A stretch of 18,214 nt of DNA from Goniomonas avonlea. Its lineage: Eukaryota; Cryptophyceae; Goniomonadida; Goniomonadaceae. Of this stretch, positions 1 to 6,414 are shown piece by piece. Made by a program: the position numbers and the translations under genes. Under the pieces are notes generated by a model. The model ran no database searches and was not told where the DNA came from. It saw nothing but the letters and a program-made list of their open reading frames with translations. Position 1 is the first letter of the stretch. Each line of letters begins with the position of its first letter. Where the stretch lies: the NCBI GenBank assembly GCA_003573635.1, contig QUTJ01031772.1, positions 1 to 18,214 of the forward strand, given 5' to 3'.

Positions 1-330
1 AACTCTAACACAACACTATTCTCTTCAAGTTCAGACAAAAAAACTGCCAGGTGACCATCCTGGGTTACCCAGCTCTAGGGCAGCGCAGCCCTCCCACTGC
101 CATGTCAGACTTAGAAAAATTCTGGGAGCCGGTTCGGAAAAGGTTTTGTCCGGTTTATACGCTGTTTTTTTGGCTGTGCGTTGAGGGAACCGTTGAACAA
201 CTTAAACGATCGTATATGCATGACCCATGTATGGCCCGCTACTTGTGTTGAACAAGTTGGCCGCTCAGCGGTTAATTCCAGGATGTTTGGATAAACTCGA
301 GCTCTCTCTTTTTTTCCTTCTAGATCCCTA
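1..330. other. non-coding stretch, no gene recognised
   Basis: No convincing exon, RNA gene or mobile element is visible. A 66-codon open frame (51-251) has no recognisable domain and an unremarkable composition. The stretch ends in a T-rich tract leading into the first microsatellite. It may be the flank of a gene outside the window. Confidence 0.4.
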
Positions 331-376
331 GCTCTCTCTCTCTCTGTGTGTGTGTGTGTGTCTCTGTCTCTCTCTC
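331..376. repeat. CT/GT compound microsatellite
   Basis: A run of CT dinucleotides passes into GT and back into CT. It creates spurious Ser/Leu/Val frames on both strands that are not genes. Confidence 0.9.
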
Positions 377-377
377 A

Positions 378-398
378 TTGGGGGCACCCTGCCCCCAA
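378..398. repeat. perfect 9-bp inverted repeat, 3-nt loop
   Basis: The arm TTGGGGGCA is followed by CCC and the exact reverse complement TGCCCCCAA. A G-rich hairpin could form immediately after the CT/GT microsatellite. No T-tract follows, so a terminator-like role is not indicated. Confidence 0.7.
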
Positions 399-409
399 AC
401 CCCTCACAC

Positions 410-457
410 TGAGAAACTCGTTCAACAATTCGTATATACGGAATAACGAGATTCTCA
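410..457. repeat. long imperfect inverted repeat (13-nt arms)
   Basis: Arms at 410-422 and 445-457 pair at 12 of 13 positions. The loop contains the perfect 10-bp palindrome CGTATATACG (431-440). The function is unknown. It may be part of a degraded foldback element or a structured transcript. Confidence 0.6.
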
Positions 458-578
458 AACTGCATGGGTCCCAACCTCCTCCTTTTCTTCTCCCCCCGAG
501 TCTTACCCACCACTCAACCATTCCCTCCACCAACCTCATTTCTCGCTCGAACCTGAGGCCCGGCGTCAAAGAAGAGCT

Positions 579-579
<1 letters not shown>

Positions 580-612
<33 letters not shown>
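580..612. repeat. GA microsatellite
   Basis: About 16 GA dinucleotides. The strand polarity is opposite to the CT tract at 331-376, so the two tracts could pair as a long imperfect stem. Confidence 0.9.
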
Positions 613-616
<4 letters not shown>

Positions 617-646
617 CAAGCACCTAGAACCACTACCTCTACGTAC

Positions 647-665
647 ATGATCTTGGGAAGATCAT
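647..665. repeat. 8-bp inverted repeat with GGG loop
   Basis: ATGATCTT, then GGG, then AAGATCAT. The arms are perfectly complementary. It lies about 110 bp upstream of the candidate small gene at 778. A role as an operator or a transcript hairpin is not supported by anything else. Confidence 0.6.
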
Positions 666-777
666 CTCCACCTAATGTGCTGGTTATACACATTATCCAC
701 CACACCAGGTTTCCAACCTACGGCGACACTTTCCATCTCCTGCGCTAGGCTGCTACGCCCGACTCCGACGCCGACTA

Positions 778-1208
778 ATGGACGACATGTACTACTCCGA
801 TTATGGATCTCCCTACTCGGGCTGTGCAAGAAGCAGCCTGTACTCACCCTATCAATCACCTAATTCGCAGCCTTTCGGACTCGCCATCAAAAAGTTTCTA
901 ATTCCGTTGACCCTATCCCCGATTCGATTGCGCACATTCAACCGCACGCCCGGGCCGTCGAACACCCGCGTCTCACCCAGTCGCACTGTTCGTCGGTCCC
1001 ACACAGCCTTTCCTTCGTCGGCCTGATCGCCGGCCTCACCAACGCATCTTACAGGTTTTTGCCCCCTCCCAAAGTCAAGTCGTCGGTCTGTTGCGCATGC
1101 ACCACCACCTTTCACACACTTGCTTTCTATCTGCCCTTGTCTGTCCTTCCGGCCCCGCAGATCGTCGAAAAGTGCCCGGCCGAAGAGGAGAAAAAAGATG
1201 CTCGCTAG
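778..1208 (+). CDS. candidate small spliced gene, 98 residues, unknown function
   Basis: This model is hand-built and speculative. The ATG at 778 opens a Tyr/Ser/Pro-rich N-terminus (MDDMYYSDYGSPYSG), then a basic Ser/Thr/Pro/Arg stretch. The exons would be 778-995, 1055-1085 and 1161-1208, with introns of 59 and 75 nt. Both introns are GT-AG. The second has a strong pyrimidine tract before CCCCGCAG, the first ends ATCTTACAG. The exons total 297 nt, exactly 99 codons including the TAG stop. The tail IVEKCPAEEEKKDAR is highly charged and protein-like. No known domain, signal peptide or membrane segment is visible. An unrecognised extra intron in the first exon is possible, because residues 40-70 look less like protein. 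The competing antisense frame (852-1115) has no recognisable features. Confidence 0.33.
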
Positions 1209-1371
1209 GGAACCGCATATCGAAATGGCTGCGCTGCCCTTTCAAACTGACGGAGTCCGACCTACCAGGCCTGTGAACTCGCTGGCATTAACTCGAAACT
1301 GACACCACGATCAACTATATGAACCACATGAACAATAATATTATACCTGATGATACGACAACTGATTCTGA

Positions 1372-1379
1372 CTCTCTCT

Positions 1380-1442
<63 letters not shown>
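1372..1442. repeat. long CT microsatellite
   Basis: About 35 CT units, interrupted once by AG near 1381. The longest simple repeat in the window and likely to be length-polymorphic. Confidence 0.95.
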
Positions 1443-1448
<6 letters not shown>

Positions 1449-1603
1449 ACTGAGTCTTTGGGGCATTGTATATGGCTCAAAGCGACTTCGCGCTCCAAAG
1501 CCGGACAAGACAGAACAAATGCAATTCCGGAAGGCAGAACTAGCGCAGATTGCCGGAAACGATTAAAGAATAATTAATGGGTTAATTTGTTCACATGTGA
1601 AAA

Positions 1604-1623
1604 AGAGAGAGAGAGAGAGAGAG
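1604..1623. repeat. GA microsatellite
   Basis: Ten AG units. Together with the CT tract at 1372-1442 it repeats the CT-then-GA arrangement seen at 331-612. Confidence 0.9.
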
Positions 1624-1655
1624 TATTGAAACCACTAGGATCTGCATAGCAGCCA

Positions 1656-1671
1656 CAGATCCATGGATCTG
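1656..1671. repeat. perfect 16-bp palindrome
   Basis: CAGATCCATGGATCTG is fully self-complementary with no loop. The surrounding sequence repeats GGATCTGC twice (about 1638-1645 and 1665-1672), so this short stretch has both direct and inverted repetition. Confidence 0.7.
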
Positions 1672-1840
1672 CCTAGGGTTGAAAACACCGCCCTGTACGC
1701 CGATTTTCAGGACTAAGCTGTTTCAAGCGCTTAGGTCGTGCTGACTCCTGGTCCCGGAACTCGGTTTCTGAGCCTGAGGTTGTGCTCACAAACTAAACCT
1801 GCGTTCAACTTGGCAAGTTGGTGCCTCGCGGACCTTGAGC

Positions 1841-1874
1841 GCTTCCAAGGGATAGCCGGCTATCCCTTGGAAGC
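1841..1874. repeat. perfect 34-bp palindrome
   Basis: Positions 1841-1857 (GCTTCCAAGGGATAGCC) are followed directly by their exact reverse complement (1858-1874), with no spacer and no mismatch. The symmetry stops at 1840/1875. Nothing around it resembles terminal repeats of a known transposon. Confidence 0.9.
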
Positions 1875-2142
1875 CAACGGGCGCGGGGTTGTTGACACGT
1901 GTGACAAGGTTTGTCCGATTTCCGATATATTTATATGATAATGAACATTGAAAGGGAGTATGCTTCCCTAAAAGTCCCTGGCAGCGGGTTGATGATGCAC
2001 TAGTCCCTAGGTGCTTGAATGCTCTCCCTATCAGTGATTCCTTCAATTTCCTTGAGGCTTCTCAGTTCTCGGTGCCTCGCTGGCAGCCTGACAGCTCGAC
2101 TGAGTGACGACCCCAGGCTCGGTGTAATTTCAGATTGCCGAC

Positions 2143-2639
2143 ATGGCTGAATCATATCTGTCTGTCCTAAGTTAAACTTTGCTAACTTGTCCATTCCAGG
2201 CGTGTAAATTTACCAGTGCATCCGCTGGATCTGAGTCTCAGTCCAACGGCGACAGCCTACACTTGCAAAATTACCTGACACTGTCACGATATGTGCAAAT
2301 CGACCAGGACCAGGAAATCACGTGGACACTGTCGAGCGCTTTCGAGCTCGAAATGCAAGTGACAAAACTGCCACTTATCACTCCAGCGGAGTACAGAGAA
2401 GTCATCAGCTGGCTAGACAAGCACGGCAGCGTCAACCAGTTCACATCAGGCAGAGCCAGTCATACAGGGCAAATCCATTACAAGGTGAGTTCAACATATT
2501 CGAGAAAGGCGCCAATGATTGGCGAAGGAATAATAACCCCTTGCCCGGCCAGTTGACGCGAGAGGTCCGACGACGGTTCCCTACCTGCCGCAGCAGTCTC
2601 AAGACCAACCAGAGCAAACATTATCATCACGAAACGTGA
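2143..2639 (+). CDS. candidate three-exon gene or stray exon, unknown function
   Basis: The core is a 95-codon open exon (2200-2484) with very good splice signals: GCTAAC and a pyrimidine-rich stretch before CATTCCAG, and AAG|GTGAGT at the end. The protein reads sensibly (residues such as YVQIDQDQEITWTLSS) but no family is recognised. A full model is possible: exon 2143-2163 starting MAESYLS, a 36-nt intron, 2200-2484, a 68-nt intron, and 2553-2639 ending in TGA (393 nt, 131 codons). Reading through the last splice site instead stops at 2554-2556. The 3' part is antisense to the last exon of the better-supported minus-strand gene, which counts against this model. The 36-nt intron would be the shortest in the window. 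Confidence 0.25.
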
Positions 2640-3720
2640 TGACGAATGGCATACCTGGGGTTAATGGCGCAACCAGTCCTTCGCATAGCCCAACCAATCG
2701 TCCTTCAGGGTCCAGCACAGGGCCCCCACACATTCCCATATTTAATAGGGACTCGGTCAGAGCAAAACATTGTTCCGTCGGCGCATAGTTCAGAGTGACC
2801 ACGCCGTCCACTCGGGTTGGGACCTGGAGACAACATATCAATATTGCCCATTTCTTCTTTTTTTCGCACTCTGCGACAAGAGCTATCCTCTCCTGAGAAT
2901 GATCACTGAGTATCTCACATCTCCCGTCACAAGTCTGATCCCTCGAACATCCAACCTGGAGACACTTGACTTTCAATAACCGACATAGTATACAATCCAT
3001 AAAGTAATGTCACATCTGGGCTGTGCGTTTGAGCTGATACCTGCGACTCTGAAGAAGATTCCAAGCCAACTGATCCACCCACAACACAGTTGCCGAAGAA
3101 GGACAACTCATCCCTTGGCTTCAAGTCTACGTTGTGGATAGGATACAGCGCGGGAGTGAGGTTGTGAGAGGCGAGGACTGATTCAAAACTGGCTTCATCC
3201 TGAAGCTCCAGGGCGACCAGGTCTTTCGTGTCATGGCGGCGCATTTTTTCCTGCACACAGGTGAGCAAATTGCCGGGATAGAGATAAGCGCTCGGGCAGT
3301 ACCAGAGGAAATTCAAGCAGAAGTTGTCCCGTCTCGGGCTGCCGGACTTCCAGTTTGCATGCCACAGAGCTCTCACGCACGTATTTGAGCCACGGATAAC
3401 TGACAGGCCAATCACTTTCACCACAATAGTTCACGCAAATCACCTCTCTGGAGTGTAGTAATTCGGAAACTGGAATGGGTGGGTCACATGCGCAGTACCA
3501 ACAACATGGAAACGTTTCAGTGTCGGGTCATTTCTGGGCACCAGGATTGCTGAGGCGCGCGACAACAGATCAAACTTCTTCATGCCCTACTGACAGGGTC
3601 AATGGACCACCAGATTTGGGGTCGAGCCACCTGCTCTGGCAAACAAAACCAGCTGGAGATACTGAAAGCAGCAACTCGGTTGCTGGCCAACGAAGACAGC
3701 GCTCTCACCGGCGAAACCAT
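2478..3720 (-). CDS. trypsin-fold peptidase-like protein with Cys nucleophile position
   Basis: Six exons on the minus strand: 3720-3631, 3586-3444, 3399-3303, 3250-3041, 2823-2655 and 2584-2478. They total 816 nt (271 residues plus TAA). Introns are 44, 44, 52, 217 and 70 nt, all GT-AG. Residues 1-30 (start MVSPVRALSSLASNRVAAF) are rich in Ser, Ala and Arg without acids until residue 29, which suggests a mitochondrial presequence. The rest fits a chymotrypsin/trypsin-like fold: His63 in GTAHV, Asp120 in KDLVALEL, and GMCGGPVLD with Cys212 where serine proteases have GxSGGP. The C-terminus (IIPSPIIGAFLE) looks like a conserved end. Known: trypsin-like domains use His/Asp/Ser, and some viral relatives use Cys. 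Inference: it is either a cysteine-nucleophile protease or an inactive homologue. The start codon is inferred. Its promoter is shared with the divergent RRP41 gene. Confidence 0.8.
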
Positions 3721-3829
3721 GCTTTGCGCGCACTATCGTGGCGCTCTACTACCTCGATAGACTACGACGACACTACCGTCGTAGGTATCGCGCCGCATCT
3801 CGTACGCGAGTCACCGACATTGAAAAGCA
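3721..3829. promoter_or_regulatory. divergent promoter interval with inverted repeat
   Basis: Only 109 bp separate the inferred start codons of the peptidase-like gene (minus) and RRP41 (plus), so both promoters and 5' leaders must lie here or overlap the coding regions. It contains a perfect inverted repeat: CTACGAC at 3762-3768 and GTCGTAG at 3778-3784, with a 9-nt spacer. No TATA box is seen. That the repeat is a regulatory site is inference. Confidence 0.45.
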
Positions 3830-5361
3830 ATGGGGGTGCGTGTGACTTGAGTGCCCCGCTTTCGTTTCTCTCTCGCTGACACCGAACAGTCCAAGACAGA
3901 GTTTATTGATTTGTGTGGTCTCAGAACTGATGGACGACGACCCGGAGAGATTCGGCGCCTACACGCAAAGATGGGGGGCACCAGCCGGGCGGATGGGTTT
4001 GCTTACCTCGAGATGGGCAACACCAAAGTTGCCGCCACAGTCTACGGTCCCCATGAGGTCAGGCTCACTCTGAGCTTTCCGCTTGCTTACATAGTGTTCA
4101 GGTTTCAATGCGGTCAAAGGCTCTGCACGATCGTGCAATCATCACTTGCGAGTTCAGCACCGCGTCCTTCGCCGCTGGTGAACGAAAGAAGAGCTCAAAG
4201 ACAGACAGGTGTCACATCGTCTCAACCTCAACAAATACTAACTTATGGGTGTAGGCGCGCAACAGAGATGGCTGCGGTGGTGCGCGAGACATTCGAGGAT
4301 GTTGTCCTGACTTCTGTCAGCCCTAATTCTCAGATTAGCATATATTTCGAGGTCCTGCAGTCGGATGGAGGTCTGTTTGTGCCCGTTGCCATCTCAGTTG
4401 ACATGCTACTCAGGAGTCCGTTCTGCTTGTTTAAATGCTGCAACACTGGCCCTTATTGACGCCGGTGTGCCAATGAAGGATTTCCTTGTGAGCGCGACTG
4501 CGGGCTTCGTCGACAAACACAGCCTTGTTGGTATGTTTAAACCTATTGACACACCGATTTTCTCACTTTGCAACCCTTGACGAGTGTCATTTTATGCCCC
4601 GTTGGTGCGGCTCCCTGTAAATCTACGTTGCAGATCTGAACCACCTGGAATCTTTGGGAGGTGGTCCTGAGCTTTGTGTAGCAATTCTCCCGAACTCGGG
4701 AACGGTACGCGGCAGGAATGAGTTTGATGAATTTGTTGTTGAGTGTCTACTCGCACTCGCACCTCTCACTCACGCTTGCACTTGCACGCACACTCACACG
4801 AGATTCACACGTTGGCACACTCCACTCATCACACTCATTTTCCACTGACACACGCACAGACCCACTGACTCACACTCGCACTCTCTCCTCTCACTCGCTC
4901 ACACACACACCGACACACAGACGCTCTCACTCATGCACTCACATACTCACACTCAAACCCACAATAACAGTCACTCGCACCGCACCGCTCACGCTCACTG
5001 TCTCGCTCACACATTCACGCTCAAAACTCGCCCACACTCTCGCTCGCACTCTCATTGCATTTGCACACTGCGCACGCAATCTCACTCACATTCACAAGTC
5101 CTCATATAATCGTGCCAGATTGTCCACCTGGCACTGGAACCAAAACTGTCCTTCGACAACTTCAAGGGTGTGATGAATGCTGCAATGGATGGCTGCAAGT
5201 GCGTCTTTCGATTTGCTTTCTTTCTTTTTCTTTCTTGATCCACTCTTGCATCTGGCCAGTTCTCTCAGCTATCCTCCAGGTTGATCTACGAGGCACTCAA
5301 CAAAGAGGTGAAGCACAACACTCAAACTCTCGCTGAGGCTCGTGGGATGACGACTCAATGA
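3830..5361 (+). CDS. RRP41: exosome core subunit Rrp41 (EXOSC4), RNase PH family
   Basis: Eight exons: 3830-3835, 3890-4057, 4102-4208, 4255-4370, 4414-4530, 4634-4704, 5119-5198 and 5280-5361. They give 747 nt (248 residues plus TGA), the usual size of Rrp41. Introns are 54, 44, 46, 43, 103, 414 and 81 nt, all GT-AG. The 46-nt intron has TACTAAC at 4236-4242. Diagnostic motifs are LRTDGRRPGE (13-22), GNTKV and YGPHE (45-58), CEFSTASF, DRRATEM (93-99), LQSDGG, LNAATLALIDAGVPMKDF (139-156) and ATAGFVD. Known: Rrp41 pairs with Rrp45 in the six-subunit RNase PH-like ring that threads RNA for 3'-5' decay and processing in nucleus and cytoplasm. In most eukaryotes the ring is catalytically dead, though activity has been reported for the plant Rrp41. 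The arginine pair at 94-95 resembles the plant form more than the animal one. The identity is secure. The two-codon first exon (Met-Gly) is the weakest part of the model. Confidence 0.93.
4705..5118 (+). repeat. simple-sequence-expanded intron of RRP41
   Basis: This intron lies between the codons for Thr161 and Ile162 (phase 0) and is almost ten times longer than the typical intron here. From about 4745 to 5100 it is a G-poor irregular repeat of CACTCACA/CTCACAC-type units, which creates a meaningless Thr/Ser/His-rich open frame. It ends CGTGCCAG. The coding frame resumes exactly as expected for Rrp41, so its intron status is well supported. Confidence 0.85.
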
Positions 5362-5575
5362 TCAAGATCTTCATTATTCCTCAATTTCCAAATAAATGAA
5401 CGCCCCATCTAAGTTCTGTAAAATGCGATAATCGAGAGATGCCGCGCCACATGGTCTGAAACCTGGTTAGCCTGAACGTGATAGCCGACTCCACCACAAG
5501 AAATGTATTTTGCGGAGCAATCAGCTGCCCTGCTGAAGCAAAACTATCTCGACCAATATCGCTGTTGCCTGAAAC
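5362..5575. other. convergent 3' intergenic interval
   Basis: Short spacer between the RRP41 stop and the ankyrin gene stop. It should contain both polyadenylation sites. Apart from the AATAAA for RRP41 nothing distinctive is seen. Confidence 0.6.
5391..5396 (+). terminator. AATAAA polyadenylation signal candidate
   Basis: A canonical AATAAA hexamer lies 30 nt after the RRP41 stop codon, in an A/T-rich context, in the right strand and place to direct 3' end formation of the RRP41 mRNA. Confidence 0.55.
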
Positions 5576-6150
5576 TTATTGGTCGTCATCTTCATACTCA
5601 TCATCGTCATCGTCTTCGTCGTCGCCGTCGTCCTCCCCCGCCTGTCACGGTGTCGCTGGAAAGTCGCTAGGGGCAAGTGGTACCTGATCAATTAACTGCT
5701 CGATAAGCTTCTTGACTTTGCCATTCTGTGCGACATCAGCAGGTGTCTCGCCGTCCCCATCAGTGGCAGTGGGATTGACTTTGGGCGCTTTGAAGAGCCT
5801 GCGGATCACGTCCTGGTGGCCCTGAGCACTGGCGTAGTGGAGAGCAGTGTCGCCGTCCTTGCATTTTGCGGTGGCGTCTGCCTTTGCTTTGAGCAACAGG
5901 TGTACAACATCCATTTCTCCAGAGAACGAAGCCTGCATAAGAGGCGTCCACCCGTCGCCATTCTTCTGTTCGAGAAGCTTGGGGTCTTCTTTGAGCATCG
6001 TGTTGATTGCGTCCTCATCCCCCTGCTTAATCGCAGCGAACATGGGACTCTCACCCTTCCCGCCACCAGCAGCAGCGCCTCCACCTGCGCCATCACGGAC
6101 CAGTTTAGGTCCAGTCATCAAAAAAGGCTCACACCTTTCTTCTTGCCCAT
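5576..6150 (-). CDS. ankyrin-repeat protein with acidic C-terminal tail
   Basis: Three exons on the minus strand: 6150-6135 (MGKKK plus one base), 6084-5684 and 5641-5576. They total 483 nt (160 residues plus TAA). Introns are 50 nt (with CCTAAAC as a possible branch site) and 42 nt. A Lys/Gly/Ala-rich N-terminus (1-18) leads into about four ankyrin repeats at roughly 17-47, 48-81, 82-114 and 115-138. They show the usual features: GDGWTPLMQASFSGEMDVV, DGDTALHYASAQGH, DGDGETPADVAQNG. The last exon encodes a 21-residue tail that is almost all Asp/Glu. Ankyrin domains bind proteins and the acidic tail could contact basic partners or histones. That role is inference. The ATG chosen gives a clean short first exon. 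Reading upstream to the ATG at 6220 needs no splicing but yields an unconvincing N-terminus. The 42-nt intron has an in-frame stop and an intact reading frame before it, so its retention yields a 151-residue form without the tail. Confidence 0.83.
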
Positions 6151-6414
6151 GAGAGCGTGCTGCGTGCCTTTTCCAATCTTTGCTGCATATAAGTTCACCT
6201 ACGGAAACCACCAACAGCAATGTTACAGCATCCAGTTTCTATCTATACAACGAGGTAGTGGAAAGGCTGATTTCCCGCCACGGCCGATCGCGATCGCCCC
6301 TCACTCTTGCTCTTTTATTACGGTATCGTTAATGAGCCTTAAATGAGGATCTTCTCCATGCTGCACCTCAGCTCCACAACAATGCTCTACTCACATTGAC
6401 ACGGACTCAAATCC
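6151..6414. promoter_or_regulatory. divergent promoter interval with CGATCGCGATCG
   Basis: 264 bp between the start of the ankyrin gene and the start of the giant repeat-protein gene. It contains the 12-bp palindrome CGATCGCGATCG (6285-6296, overlapping the octamer GCGATCGC). No TATA box is evident. In the frame of the giant gene a TGA stop at 6397-6399 precedes ATG 6415, so an unspliced upstream extension is excluded. Regulatory function is inferred from position only. Confidence 0.4.

Larger units (their letters stand above)
1209..2142. other. non-coding stretch with simple repeats and palindromes
   Basis: About 930 bp without a gene that I can support. It contains a long CT tract, a GA tract and two perfect palindromes, listed separately. 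The short frames on both strands around 1738-2046 share the peptide FQGIAGYPLEA only because they read the same palindrome in both directions. They are not genes. Confidence 0.6.

Noticed and set aside
346-627. Open frames over the CT/GA tracts (also 1350-1577)
   Set aside because: Dinucleotide repeats are open in several frames. The products are low-complexity Ser-Leu or Arg-Glu runs.
331-2000. CRISPR array, transposon or rRNA/tRNA gene in the repeat-rich left end
   Set aside because: There are no spaced identical repeats, no transposase frame or terminal inverted repeats with target duplication, and no cloverleaf or rRNA-like blocks. The repeats are plain microsatellites and isolated palindromes.
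4718-5173. 151-codon Thr/Ser/His-rich frame within RRP41
   Set aside because: It is produced by the CA/CT simple repeat in the 414-nt intron. The Rrp41 protein continues exactly across this intron without it.
5645-6220. Single-exon 191-codon reading of the ankyrin gene
   Set aside because: It gives an unconvincing N-terminus and loses the acidic tail. The spliced model starts MGKKKGGG and ends in a natural acidic tail, with two introns of typical size.
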